Origin: Craterostigma plantagineum
Taxonomy: Eukaryota; Streptophyta; Magnoliopsida; Lamiales; Linderniaceae
DNA: 64,000 nt
NCBI GenBank assembly: GCA_027422505.1
Contig: JAPQWV010000415.1
Location: 434,001 to 498,000 of the forward strand
Direction: 5' to 3'
This document shows positions 33,675 through 46,350 of this stretch, in pieces; the stretch's first letter is position 1, and each line of letters starts with the position of its first letter. The notes under the pieces are model-generated. The model was not told the DNA's origin and did no database searches. It saw nothing but the letters and a program-made list of their open reading frames with translations. Both the position numbers and the translations under genes were made by a program.

Positions 33675-35020
33675 TGCTATTACCCAATCAGGGTCTTGAA
33701 GTGCGTCTGCTACCTTAGTAGGCTCGTTATGGCTTAAGAAGCAGCTGAAGAGACTGTGTTGATGACGTGTCCGTACTCCACTCGAAGGATCACAATAATC
33801 TTATCAATTGGATGTGCTCGAGTTCACTTTCGCTCATGTGGCAGGACTGACGTAGATGCATCAGCCATTTGTGGACCGAGATTTCCAATAATATCCGGTT
33901 GTTCATTAGATTGAGGTAGGTCTAATTCTGCAATTGAATTGAGTGATTCTGACTAGACTTCCTCAAAAACCAAGGTTTGTTCTTTAGTGTTTCTGTGTAA
34001 TTCTGAATCGGAGGAGGTGGGAACATTTGAAGAGCTTGGTACATCGATCTCGTCGAGTGGGGGATCCACTAAGGGTGTAGCAGTGGTGGTGTCTGGCCGA
34101 TATACAGGCACAAAGAGAGAGTCCAAATCATCTAACGCGAGTCTCAGAGCTTCTTCTGACGTTGAATCCTGAGTTGTTGCCATGTTCTGTTGATTTTATG
34201 CCAACACACCGATGAAATTGGGTTCTGAACTGTCGTATTCAGAAGCCATCAGGTTAGGCACGGGTCGTGGACTGATGTGCCCAGAAGCCATCTCTGCTAC
34301 TTCGCAGAAAGTGACATTGTAGCTTTCTTTGATAGTGCAGTTGGACTTGATATATACCCGGTACGCCTTTGAAGTTGAAGAATACCCGACAAAAATGGCT
34401 TTGAATGCTTTAGGGTCAAACTTAGCTCGTTGTTCTTTGTCGTTCGCCACAAACCACTTGCACCCAAAGACCTTCAAGAAGAAAATGTTGGGTATCCGCT
34501 TGTTAATGATCTCGTACGGAGTCTTATCAAAGCTCTTGTGAACCACCGTCCTGTTTTGAGTAAAACAGGGAGTATTTACTGCTTCAGCCCAAAGAAAGTG
34601 TGGGAGGCCGGAATAAATCAACATCGTACGTGCGGCTTCCAATAGAGTCCTATTCTTCCTTTCAACAACCCCGTTTTGTTGTGGTGTCTTGGCGGCTGAG
34701 AATTGTTGACTAACCCAAGTTTCTGACAAAAGTCACTGAGGTTCTTGTTCTTGAACATATTGCCGTTGTCCATTCGGATGACTTGGATAGTTTGCTGCAG
34801 TAAATTTTGAGTCGAGTTCACGAAATTAATAATCAAGTCCCATGTCTCGTCTTTAGTTCGGAGGAACTTCGTCCATGTGTAGCGAGAGAAATCATCAACA
34901 ATAACCAGCATGCACTTACATCCATTGATACTCTTTGTCTGCATTGGTCCACTGACAGAGGTCCATGCGTAACAGTTCCAGTGGACGTGAAGTAAAGGCA
35001 ACCAGCTTTATATGATGAGA
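33675..35020 (-). pseudogene. Copia D integrase and linker
   Basis: Recognised by SINGCKCMLVIVDDFSRYTW and TIQVIRMDNGN (second Asp), QQNGVVERKNRTL (Glu), TPYEIINKRIPN and FLKVFGCKWFVAN, all colinear with copia C 19028-20260. The first Asp region is out of frame (SVSGPMQTK). The acidic linker lies at 33953-34183 and is followed by degraded sequence into RT. Frames overlap with at least two shifts. Confidence 0.9.
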
Positions 35021-36290
35021 TGCTCGCTTCATTTTTCCTAGTTGGCATGCCGAACATTGATTATCTATCTGTAATACTATAGTTGGAAGACGGTGAACCA
35101 ACTTTTTCGTTGGAAGTCGTTGAAGAGCTTAAATGTTGACATGCGACATGCGTTGATCGTGTAAATGTTGACATAAGCTGTTCCTCTGAATTACAGTCTC
35201 AGAAATGAGGCAAACAGCTGTGGAGGGCCGCACGGACTTCAGGTTGATCGTGTAAATGTTTGATTTCCGAAGTCCTTGGAGGAGTTCTTTGTTGGGGTGT
35301 TCAAATTAACCGAAAAACCAAAAAAACCGACCGAACCGTAAAGAACCGAACCGAAAAGACCGGAGCCGAAAAAAACCGAACCGAATTGTAAAAAACCGAA
35401 CCGAACCAAATTAAAATGGTTCGGATATCGGATTAAGCATACGTAAAACCGTAAAACCGAAAAAACCGAACAAAAATTATCATACTACATTAAAAATAGA
35501 AAAAAATAATAAAAATCAATTTGTTTTTCTCTCATAACGTAAACAACACATTACATATAATTTCATTGGAATATTTTTTTTCCATTTTTAAGTGAATGTT
35601 TTCCTCACCAATCAAAAACTATTTTTCTCCCAAGTAATTTATAGTATCTTCATATGAATGTTTTTATATTTTGGTTAGATTTTGTTCCATTTTCATGTTT
35701 TTTTTTCGGAGCTTTGAATTATTTTGCCATATGTCACGTTCCATAAATCTTCTTTGTTTTTAATAACCATAAATTGTTTTATGTATTTTCAGTTCATAAT
35801 ATTTTTTTGTTGATATTAAATTCCTAAACGAAAAAACCGAACCGAAAAAAACCGAACAGAATTATAAAAAACCGAACCGAACCAAATTAAAACGGTTCGG
35901 ATATTGGATTAAGCATACGTAAAACCGAAAACCAAAAAACCGAACCGAAATTTGAAAAAACCGAACCGAACCGACCGATGAACACCCCTAGTTCTTTGTC
36001 CTGACTATCCAATATTCTGCATCGGTCAGCAGAAAGACCACCTGAAATCCTTTATCACATAACTGGCCTATGCTGAACAAGTTATGGCGGAGACTTTCGA
36101 CGTATGAGACATCCTATATTGTCAGATTCGTCAGAATGATATCCGCAAATCCTAGAATAGGGGCTGAGTCATTGTTCCCGAATCTGACTTTTCCATTATC
36201 TCGGTCTTGGTAGTTGCTCAGCAGCTCCTGATTTCCCTGTCATGTATGTGGAGCAACCAGAGTCGAGGTACCACACCTGATGGATCTGCA
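35021..36290 (-). pseudogene. Copia D protease and pre-integrase region, split by a hAT MITE
   Basis: Nucleotide homology to copia C 20303-20856 is clear on both sides of the MITE: the CCTGACTATCCAA box at 35999 matches C about 20558, and GGCATGCCGAACATTGAT at about 35045 matches C about 20325. The zinc-binding part still reads CSACQLGKMKRAS. The protease half lies at 36000-36290 and the pre-integrase half at 35021-35291, with the 699-bp MITE between them. Confidence 0.85.
35292..35990. mobile_element. hAT-type MITE (699 bp) in copia D
   Basis: Ends TTGGGGTGTTCAAATTAACC and ...GATGAACACCCCTA form terminal inverted repeats. The exact 8-bp duplication GTTCTTTG lies at 35284-35291 and 35991-35998. 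The interior next to each end is built of AACCGAACCGA-type repeats, with an AT-rich centre. No transposase frame. Confidence 0.95.
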
Positions 36291-36299
36291 AAATTAATT

Positions 36300-38260
36300 T
36301 AAAGAGCTTTAGGTACCCACTTGTAAATGGGTCCTCTCAGATTAACAGATTTGGATGTTGGTTCAGATATGGTTCCTAAGTTAGTACTAGTTGGAGCTTT
36401 AACAACCCAAGTCAACGTCGAAGAAGTTGATGTGGGTGTGCCCTTAGCAGAAGACTTGGCCTTTTTTGCTTTCGTCTTTTTGGGCGGAGATTTAGGAACC
36501 CATTTTGGTTGAACCTGACAGGAAAGATGAACTTCAGCACGAAGAAATACTTCGGTAGGCTTGATTGACGTAAAGATCTTTTCATTGTATAGTCACCTAA
36601 GGTGCTCGGGTGATTCGATCATACAGGATACCTTAGGTGAGAACAGGCATGAATAGCGCTATTAGCCTTCTTTATGGCCGGATCTTATTTCCTACGAGTC
36701 ATCCTAGATGCATTTATTTTAGAATGATTATTTTTCATTGTTGAAGAAGAGCCTATTTCGAAATTAGTGCTTCTAAAATAGGTAGGTTCTAAGGAGCAAG
36801 TAGAAGCAATTATTTTGAGAGAAGAAATAGGTCTTTTATTTCTACGAGTGTTTAGTCTTTTTGCAGGAGAAGGAGATACATTTAACACTTTGACGTCTAG
36901 AGACTCCTTCTTAAATCCTCAACCAGACACGCTCGCCTTCGATTCCTCTAGCTCAAGTACTACGCTCCCTGTAGACGTAGTAAAAAAAAGGTTAGAGTTA
37001 TTATTTTTCATTTTTTGATTTTGAGATTTTTGTTCTTTAGAAGGCGATTTTTCTTTCTTCACGCTTTTCATACTGATTTTATCCTTTGAGGGAGTTGCGT
37101 GAGAAATGGCTTGTGAGATGGAGAAAGCTTCGAGATTTTCCATCTCTTTTAGGAATCTTTTCTTTTCACCTTCAAAATCCTCTATTTCTTTTTCCAAAGA
37201 AGCTCTTAATCTCTCTATTTTCTTAACGATAGGGGGTATGTAGAGAGAATTTTCAGAATGATGATATTGTGCTTCCCCTATTATAGAATGATCTTCTTGA
37301 AGGTGAGTTGACTCAAGGCTCCAACCCTTGGGAAGATCCCTAGTTTTGTAGGTTTGATTCAACTTGGTGTAGGAGAAGGCGATTTCAACCCTAGTTTTGG
37401 CATTTCTCTTGGCCTCTTCTAAGGCACTATTTCCTTTGCATTAGTAAAGACCATGAGATTCGTTAATCCTAAACTCATGTACTTGACATCCTAAAGTTGT
37501 TTGCAATCAACTTTTGACAAGCTGGATTCTCAAAGCGTAAGCCAAATTTATATTCATAGAACTCTTGATCCATGGGTTGATTCAAGAATATTGTTTGATC
37601 AGTTTGTCCCCTTTTTACAAGAAGATCATCTAACTTCTTTACTTTAGCGTATAGCTTCTTACGCTCTTCTCCTAATAGAGTAAAACTATTTCTATCGTTA
37701 ATTTGGCGACTTTACAGACATCTGGATCTCTCATAAGTTCACACACCTTAGTATTTGATTTATCTAATTCGGCGTCTAGGTTGGTGATCTTAGTAGTTGC
37801 GTCCGTTATCCTACAATTGAGGTTAGCTTTCTCATTGAGATTTCTAACCAAATAATTATAGTTATTTTCTAGCCTGTCTTCTAGTTCCTTAATTTTTTCA
37901 TTATGTTCCTCTATCGGAGGTTTTGTAGTCTCTCTAAAATGTAAGCTCTTAGTAAGTTCTTCTATTTTTGTAATAGAGCTCCTAAGTTCTTATTCGAGAC
38001 TAGCGATTTTCTCCTGAGACTTAGATAGTTTTTTCTGTACTTCGTTTATGCTTTTCTCCTCATGTTTCATGTTAGTGTATGCTTTGTGATATGGTTCTAA
38101 CATGGTCAATAATGTGGAAGGAGAAACTACCTCCTCAGAAGGTTCGGATGCCTGGTCTTCGTTCGTCTGCTTGGTGGTTTCGGCGTCAGAGTTCTCGTCC
38201 AGGCGGGCCATGAGGGCTAGACTCTCTTCCTGTGAGCTAGACGTATCCTTGAGCCAGTGG
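36300..38260 (-). pseudogene. Copia D extended gag C-terminus (coiled coil and basic region)
   Basis: Colinear with copia C 20857-22800. Frames at 37990-38211 (ENSDAETTKQTNEDQASEPS), 36919-37362 (with HHSENSLYIPPIVKKIERLR) and 36685-36888 retain the acidic start, the Leu/Glu/Lys-rich segment and the basic Ser/Lys end. Many frameshifts. No catalytic motif is recognised. Confidence 0.68.
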
Positions 38261-39252
38261 TCTTGTTATGCCATTAGAGCTACTCCAGCTTCCTTTTGTT
38301 TTGTGAGTTGAAGCTTCCTGGAGTAGTAGTTGGCATCTCTCTTCTTTGGGAGAGTGCATTCTCTGGCATAGTGACCTGGTTTCCCGCAGTTAAAGCACTT
38401 GGTCGGTTCTTTGGTGTTCTTGACTTCGGAGGTCTCAGGTGCACGTTCTTTGTTCTTTGAGCCAGTGGTCGGTTCTTTGGTGTTCTTGACCAGTGTTCTT
38501 TTTTCCAATGAGAGCCAACTGCTTTCCCAACGATTTCATGGCTCCATGTCTGAGTCCGATTCGACTTCTGACTCTGAGGGGGTAGGAGGCTTGATGATCT
38601 TCTCTTTTCATGGTTTAGAGCTTCTCTTCTCTGCGACTAGGGCAACCGTGTCTTCGATAAGTTTGTCCTTATGCTCCTTCTGAATCTCGCTTATATCTTC
38701 CTCGTGTTGTGCGAGATTGTCGAACATGGTATGGATATCCAACTCTTCAAGATCTTTGTTTTGTCTGATTTGAGTGGATATCTTCTTCCATTCTGAGGGC
38801 AGAGAGGAAAGAAATCGTATGTTGGTTTCCATGTCCGTCTTAATGATTTCTATTTTCCTCATCTCATTCAAGAGTTCTGATAGAGATCATCTACGCATTC
38901 CTCGGGTTTACCTCTGAAAGAGTCGTAAGCCGTGAGAATATTAGCCTTTTTGGCCTTGATACCGACTTCTGTCCTTTGCATCATCTTATGCAGCTCATCC
39001 CACATTCTCTTAGTTGTTTGAACGCTATCGATCTGGCGATATATGTCATTTGGGATGCCCTGCATTAGCAGTGTTGTCACCGGGTATATTTACCCTTAAC
39101 TGAGTTGGACCTTGCTCTAGTGATAAGAGAAGGTCTTCTGCTTGATCTTTTAGCTCTATAAAGTTCAGAAACGGCTTCCACGTACTGTGTATTCGCCTCT
39201 CTTAGGTATCGGGGTACGATTGTCATTACCCCAAGAGAGTAAGCATCCATGT
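38261..39252 (-). pseudogene. Copia D gag with intact zinc knuckle
   Basis: The gag start near 39252 (MDAYSLG) matches copy C. The body has GIPNDIYRQIDSVQTTKRMW, ETNIRFLSSLPSEWKKI and DLEELDIHTMFDNLAQHEED. The CCHC knuckle CFNCGKPGHYAREC at 38390-38430 is complete, unlike that of copy C. Just upstream of the knuckle a short duplication repeats the phrase encoding KNTKEPTTGSKNKERAPE (38400-38490). Frameshifts disrupt the N-terminal part. Confidence 0.88.
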
Positions 39253-39637
39253 TGTTTTCTTGAGTTGATGTAGGATCTTCATTTGTTGTTTTGGTGATTT
39301 CAAGAATGGTGTGACGTGATTCCCAAGTAGCAAATTTGTTAGTAGCGTTTTTTTTTGTAAGGAAACTTTTTCATTACCACAGTGGGGCCAAAATTAGCTA
39401 CAATCTACGAATATCAACCAGTCGAACCAAACTACCTCATCATTATATACACTATAATTCTCCTATTAGTTATCACTACTCAACTAATATCAGAGCATAC
39501 ACGCAAGAACATTTCTGTTCTATGTGCATTTTTTACCCGACAAAAGGAATTAATTCTACACTTCATCTCGCGTCTTATCACCTGGAAAAACTGGTCTGCA
39601 TCCTTCGCCTCTAGCTCATGTCTTCTCTTGTTCCTTT

Positions 39638-42600
39638 CTATCCATAAGTGGTAGAGCATTGAAGATATAACACCACCATGATGCCATAGTGTACATTCTT
39701 CTTACCTCCACTTCTGCCCATCCATTCAAAGAGTTCACCATATGTTTGAAAGGGCTCCACACTACCCAGCCATGATTTGATTTTTTGGACCAGCAATTGA
39801 CTAAAATCACATCCTAGAAATATATGCTCGGTGGATTCCTCAGCTACATCACATAATCTACACTGTCTCTCTGTGATATTCAGGCCCCAGTTTATCAGTC
39901 TATCCACTGTTGGTAGCCTCTTGTGTAGCAATAGCCATACCAGAAAGGAGTGTTTGGGAATGGAATATCTGTTCCACACAGCCTTATGATATGGGAAGAT
40001 AGAAAGATCACCTTTAAGCCATTCATAGCCCCTTTTGACAGAGTACTTCCCATCAGAAGCTGGTAGCCAATTCCTTGCGCCATAGCCCTCTTTAAAGGAG
40101 TCTTTTAATATGTGAATTTTCTTCCAATACCAGCAAGAATCAGTTGGTGGTTGGTATTCCCAAAAGCAGGCTCCCTTCAAGTAGATAACATGAATCCACT
40201 TGATCCATAGTGTGTCACTATCCAAAGTAAGGTCCCATATCTGTTTGCCTGCCATTGCCTTGTTCCAAGTCTCGCAATCTCTAATGCCCAATCCACCATG
40301 TTTCTTCGAGGAGCATACTTGATCCCACCCAATAAGAGGTATGCTTTTTCCTTGTTCATTTCTACCCCAAAGAAATTCTTTACATATGCGATCCACCTCT
40401 CTTGCCACAGATTTTGGTAGGAGAAAGATGGATCCCCAATACCCATGTGTAGCCAATAGGACTGAATTTATTAATCAAAGCCGCCCCGCATACGATAGGT
40501 TCCTTCTGGCCCAGCAGTGCAGTCTGGCGGTAATCTTATCTACCAGGATTTGACAGGATTGCCTACTCCATTTTGTTGGTGATACAGGAATTCCCAAATA
40601 TCTCATAAGGTAGCTACCAATTTTAAATCCAGTAATTATCTTGATTCGCTCCACCTCTGCAGATGAGATACCAGCAGATAAAGGCTAGATTTCTGCTCAT
40701 TTGCCTCCAAACCAGAGGTGGCTTTGAAGTGGTCCAATACTTCTTTGATCACCGTTACTGCTCCAGTTCTCCCCTTACAAAATATCATGAGATCATCGGC
40801 AAAGCATAGGTTTATTAGCTGAAGCTTCTTGCACAGTGGGTGATACTGAAACCGCAGGTCCTTTGAGGAGAGCTGCATTTTCCTTGTTAAGTACTCCATT
40901 ATGATGACAAATAATAGGGGTGATATGGGATCTCCCTGTTTCAGACCTCTTCCACCTTTGAAATTGCCAATCTGTGATCCATTCATCGAGATTGTATAGG
41001 AGGCAGTTGTTACACATTCCATGACCCAGTTGATATATTTCGTAGGAAATTTAAGCAGGCACATCCATTCTTTGAGAAAAGCCCAATCTACCGTGTCATA
41101 TGCCTTCCTTATGTCTGTTTCATGAGAGCTCGTGCTGATGCGTTCATTCTATTGTATAATCTGATCAATTCCTGACATAGCAGAATATTGTGTACTATAG
41201 CTCTCCCCTCAACAAATGCACTTTGATTTGAGTGTATAAGTTCGGGCAGTAGATGTTTGGGCCTGTTACTTAGCATCTTGGATATGCATTTGTATACTGT
41301 ATTGCAGCATGAGATGGGCCTAAAATCTTGTGCTGTGGTAGGGTGCTCAGTCTTAGGTATAAGGCATATAACAGTACCATTTAGTCGAGACATCATCTTC
41401 CCTGTCTCAAAGAAATTCAAGATGGCATCAGCCACTTGGTCTCCAACTATGTTCCAGGCATGTTTGAAAAACCCACTCCCATAGCCATCTGGACCCGGAG
41501 AAGCATTCACATGTACAGATTCCATGGCCTCAAAGATCTCATGTCTCTTAAATGGGTGGTTGAGCATGAGCTGATCTTCCACTGTGAGGGTATAACCTTC
41601 AGCTGCCACTAATGGATCAGGCCTTATTCTGCCACTTTCTTGTTTACCCAGCATACTCTGAAAGTATTCTATGATGTGGTTTTGGATGCCCTCACTCAGT
41701 TATGATGTTGCCATTCAAATCAGATATTGATAAGATCCTATTGGTGTAGGTTCTCTTTCTAATAGCCGCATGGAAGTATGCTGTATTTTGTCACCTATAT
41801 CCAACCATTTCGCCTTTGCTTTCTGGGATAAAAATAGCCTTGTACAGGAAATTGTACTCCATTCTGGTAGCTTCCTCCTTGGCCTGCAGGTCTCCATTCA
41901 TCGGGTTTATGTGTAGGGCCAACTGATACTCCTCGAGCAGTTTAATGGTAGTTTCAGTCTTCTGTACAATATTAGCAAACATAGTCCTATGTAGCTCCTT
42001 GAGGGGACCCCTGAGGTTGACCAGATTTCGGTAGAAGTCCCCCATGGTTGAGCCACTTGGGTTCCAGCAGGATTGGACTATACTCAAGAAAGAAGGTGCC
42101 ATACTCCACATGTTAAAGTATTTGAAGGGCTTACTGTGAGGCTTAGGCTGGGTGGTGTCTCTTAGCAGAATGGGTGTGTGATCCGAGATGCCCTCATTTA
42201 GGAATACCACAGAGTAATCAAAGTATTTCTTGATCCAGGCTTGGTTAGCAAATGTCCAATCAATTTTACACCAGATTCTCCTCTCAGGTTTTTGCTTGTT
42301 GGTCCATGTATATTGACAACCAGTTCTCCTTACTTCAATCAAGTTGACACTGTGAGAGGCATTGATTGAAACTATTAAACTCATTCATGAGGACAGGAGA
42401 GCCCCCAATTCTGTCTTCGAATCCTCTAATGTTATTGAAGTCCCCCATACTAACCAAGGGTCCCTTAAGTTTATTCCTCTCTGCAGCAGAGATTCAAATA
42501 GGCCCTCCCTAGCAGTTTGTTCATTATGGGCATAAACAGCTGTTAGGTAAGTGGTCAAGTATCCCTTTTGAACAACTCTAAAGTGCATGAGTTGATCAGT

Positions 42601-42915
42601 TTTGATTATCAATTCCAGCTTCGACCCCCCTCTCCATGCAACTACTATTCTACCATTGGGATGACAGCTCAGATTATGGACGAATTCCCACCCATCAAAA
42701 CATTTATTCATCACAGACTTCATTTGTTTCTCCTTCAGTTTAGTTTCCAGGATACACAAAATATTTACATCTTGTTTCCTGCAGAAAAGAGCAAGCTCCC
42801 TCTGCTTTGCAGGGCCATTGAGGCCCCTAATGTTCCATATCGCACACCTATCCATGGCCGGGGTCATGGACCCTCTGCTTGAAGGGTTTATTCCCAGGCT
42901 GTTCTCCCAGAGCAT
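39638..42915 (-). pseudogene. LINE ORF2: endonuclease, reverse transcriptase, zinc-knuckle domain
   Basis: The AP-type endonuclease begins with CAIWNIRGLNGPAKQRELAL, has the catalytic Glu in ILETKLKEKQ, and ends with SDHTPILL (catalytic His); the GDFN-like part is frame-shifted near 42385. RT follows with ASPGPDGYGSGFF, VICLIPKTEHP, FRPISCCNTVYKCISKML and QSAFVEGRAIVHNILL, then GLKQGDPISPLLFVIIMEYL and the catalytic FADDLMIF. The C-terminal zf-RVT region (40456-39638) has IPKHSFLVWLLLHKRLPT and CRLCDVAEESTEHIFLGC. Catalytic residues are largely kept, but stops and frameshifts (near 40636, 41100, 41660-41790, 42385) break the ORF. Confidence 0.93.
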
Positions 42916-45076
42916 TCTCCTCCTGCTGTATCATGTCAGCTCTGTCAGTATTCTGAGTCGTTTCCCTCAGCTCTTGTTGTACCATATCATCCCACGTTCG
43001 CTTCCTATTGACTTTCATCACAGATTGAGTGTGTGCAGGTGTCTGTTTACCAGGTAAAGGTTTCTGTATATCAGCCCTGCTGTTATCCCCCACATGTTGC
43101 TTCTCGGCAGATACCTGCTGCACTGTGCATAGCTCTGTTTGTGTAGTTGTTTGTTCCTTGCCCGGTTCCATCTTTTCCTTATGAACCTGCCATATCCCTT
43201 TAGTCCCCTGCCTACAAACCTCTGCCTCATGTCCATATTTTCTTCATTTAGAACATAATACTGGTTTCCATTCATATGCAACCTTTTGTTCCACAAGTTG
43301 TCCGTTCTCATTTAGGAACTGAATACTTTCCTTCAGTGGCTTTTTGAGGTTCACTTCCACCATAACTCGGGCATAATGAATTCTGTCCTTTCTTCTAGTA
43401 AAGTCATCAGTCATGATCGGGATACCAATCAGACTAGCTAACTTGCTCAAGGTTTTGCTCCCCCAGTATTTCAGTTCTAGCTGTGGCAATTGAACTCAAA
43501 TAGGAACTCGTTCCACCCCAATCTTGTTCAATTGTGTGTTTTCAGTCCAAGGGGTAAGAATCACAGGTTTCCTGTCGAGATGGATAATCTCAGTTTGTAG
43601 TATTTTGTCACGACTATCCACACTGTCGAAGCGCGCCAAAAATAAGCCCTGACGAACTCGCCACACGTTCACCAACCCCAATTTTGCCAATTTTCTTCTC
43701 AGGTCCGTCCATCACAATGTATGTAGGGCTGGGAAAAAATACCGAAATACCGAAACCGTCCTTATCGTATCGAATCGTATCGAAAATATCGAAAATTTTG
43801 GTATACCGAAGTTTTTGGTAAGGTATGATACCAAACCGAAAATTTTCGGTACGGTAATGGTATGAAATTTTTAAAAATAAGGTATACCGATTATACCGAA
43901 ATACTGAAATACTAAAATTTTTAATATATTTTATATATATATACACACACCTATATATATTATATTATTTCAAAAAATATAAAATGAAAAATTAAGGATC
44001 TTCTCAAACTTATTTAGCCAATAAATTATTAACTTATACACAACTTTCTAATATTAGGCCCACCATACTTTACTTACGTAACTCAAGTAACGTTTAATTT
44101 TTGCCTTTTTTCATGATTTTGAAAGCGTGAAATGCAATGCAATTACTTTTTGTTAATCTTCACTAATTTTTTAAATATAGCCGCTTCGTTCTAATTAATC
44201 TGTATATAAAGTTGTATTTTGTGGTTATGTAAAGTTTTTTGTCTTACTAAGAGACTGGCTAAAATATGTAAATTATTTAAGGTTAAAAATCTTTTTATTT
44301 TGAAAATTTTGGTATTAATAATCTATCTTATTGGGGCCTAAGGAGCTTGAATTGATTAAAAATTCCAACACATCGAATTAACGAGTTACGAGACATGCAT
44401 GGTAAAAAACCCTCCGTGTGAATGTTATAGAAGGTATGATACCGATACCATACCGAAATTTCGGTATGATACCGTATCGAAATTTAAGGTATACCGAAAT
44501 TTTGGTATGGTATTGGTATGATTTTTTTGGATACCGAAATTTCGGTACGGTATACGGTATCACAGTTTTGGTACGGTATACCGTACCGAACCACCCCTAA
44601 CTGTATGGAGGATTTGAGCCGAGGACGTAGCACAGTACCGCCGATTTCCAGTGATCGGCCTCTTCCTTAATTTCAGAAGCATCAATCACACCTAATTCAA
44701 TTCCATTTTCCGAGATAGGTTCCACAAATTCAAGTCGATTATCCTGTTTTTTCAGCAAGTCAACATTAAACTTGAGCCACGGGCTACTCTCCTTTCCCAC
44801 GCAATTAGACTGAGTTCCAGCAATTTTTGAAGGTGATCGCCCCATCGCTTCCTCAATCGATGGCCAGCTCTTTGCCCTAGCACTGATTGGCGATTGATCA
44901 GCCAATGGAACAGTACCTTTGTCTAGTTTTGGAGTACCACTGCTATCGTGCCTTTCCTGCTTGCCATCAGATATCTCCATTGTAGCGTTCTCGGTCAATA
45001 TACCGGTGGTCGGGGGCGGCGTCGTCTCCACGACCGGCGTCGCTCTCGGTTGGACTGCCTTTCTCTTTTTCGCCAT
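42848..45076 (-). pseudogene. LINE ORF1: RNA-binding gag-like protein, interrupted by MITE
   Basis: Starts MAKKRKAVQPRATPVVETTP at 45076, runs to the MITE at 44599, and resumes at 43723 with VNVWRVRQGLFLARFDSVDS, typical of the DUF4283 domain of plant LINE ORF1. Then come WVRLP-like and PQLELKYWGSKTLSKLASLIG segments and a CCHC zinc knuckle whose first part is broken by a stop (VLCSK, stop, then RKYGHEAEVCRQ). The C-terminal tail is hydrophilic. The start is the first Met, about 60 bp inside the 5' end of the element. Confidence 0.88.
43724..44599. mobile_element. hAT-type MITE (876 bp) in LINE ORF1
   Basis: Ends TAGGGCTGGGAAAAAATACC and ...GAACCACCCCTA are imperfect inverted repeats. Flanks AATGTATG (43716-43723) and ACTGTATG (44600-44607) match at seven of eight bases. 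Sub-terminal regions are full of GGTATACCGAAATTT-type repeats in both orientations. No transposase. Confidence 0.9.
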
Positions 45077-45155
45077 AGCTGAAGAGAGAGAAAGTCAATC
45101 CTGCGAATATTGTCTGCCAAGTGTTGTGTGTGTCAAACCTTTGTTAGTAGCGTTT

Positions 45156-46336
45156 GATTTTAAAAGAATGATCGAGAATTATTTTTGATTCAATCTTTAA
45201 AGTTTGATCAAAAATAATTTCCTCGATTAAGAAAAATTTAGTGTTACTGATATTGCACGCCAAGTACTGTTTGGGAAAAACTTTCGAGCGAAATAAAATT
45301 TCGACTCAAATGTAATTTTGCGATGAGAAACTGTTTAAACAGTGAACTTAATCGAAAAATTGACTCATGAAGTTTTGGGATCGATAATTTTATTCGTCGA
45401 AAAATTTTGTTGACAGAAATTCAAAATGTAGACTTTTTCAAAATATTGACTCGAGAAGTTGACTAAATTTAGAAGATACGTGGCGTTGTTAAACCTATCT
45501 GTCCAGTTATCAGATTGTTAACAATCTGATCCCGTTCGGTCCAATGGTAGTCCAGCCTATATATGTTCAGTCAAATTGAATTTTGAAGATTTGATCGAAA
45601 TCCAACGGTCGAAAAAGATTTTCGATGCGTTAATTGATTTTGGTCGTCTAGAAATAGAACCAATGGAGTTTCTCGCTGAGTCAAAATTAACAGGTTGACC
45701 GAAAAAAATTTTACTAGCAAAAATCCCAAGTCAAACAAGAAATGTCTGACGGAAAAGTTTTTCGAGAGAAAGAGTTTTGCGCGGGGTCAAAATCCTCACT
45801 TCTCGTCGAAAGATTTAAAGCTCGAAAAAAATTTCTGCTAAAAACGTTCTTGACAATAGCGGCTTCAGTAGTAAATTTGTATTTGAAAAAATTTTCGCAC
45901 GTAGTTTTTCGATGGAGAAATTAATCCTGATCGAAGAACTTAGCGAGAAAATTGAAATCACGCAAATAATCAATGAAACTACAGGCATATGCTCGAAATC
46001 AGCTATTGATTACTCAAATAGAAGATTAAACATGTTCGAACCAAATAATGTTCAAATTTGCAAAATCAGAACGCGTTCAAACTGTTCATCGCGCAAACAA
46101 CGAAATCCCATAATCAAAATTCAACCTAAATCATGATTCTGATTGCTACCGATTTATTCCTAATTGATTTAAACTACTTATGCGAGCACAGAAACATCAG
46201 ATTCAACTCAGATAAGCACAAACTTAAGCTATCAAATCAAAATTAAATTTTGCGCCAAACTGTTGGTCGATGGAATAGTAACAGATGAAATTCCGATCCA
46301 ATTCTAACAATTTTCGATTCAAAACATAACGAATCT
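45156..46336 (-). other. Copia D 5' leader
   Basis: The stretch between the LINE insertion and the PBS, homologous to 23888-24954 of copy C and likewise rich in CGAGAAA and TTTTCG motifs. No supported gene; the small frames are not conserved between the two copies. Confidence 0.75.
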
Positions 46337-46348
46337 GCTCTGATACCA
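46337..46348 (-). other. Initiator-Met PBS of copia D
   Basis: GCTCTGATACCA, perfect complement of TGGTATCAGAGC, two bases from the LTR. Confidence 0.93.
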
Positions 46349-46350
46349 AT

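Larger units (their letters stand above)
39351..45139 (-). mobile_element. L1-type LINE with 16-bp target duplication, split by a hAT MITE
   Basis: The target duplication TTTGTTAGTAGCGTTT is at 39335-39350 and 45140-45155, inside the copia D leader; copy C keeps the uninterrupted site around 23975. A short T run at 39348-39356 is the 3' poly(A) on the minus strand. Without the MITE the element is about 4.9 kb with both ORFs, so it is close to full length. The 5' UTR before ORF1 would be only about 60 bp. Confidence 0.95.
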
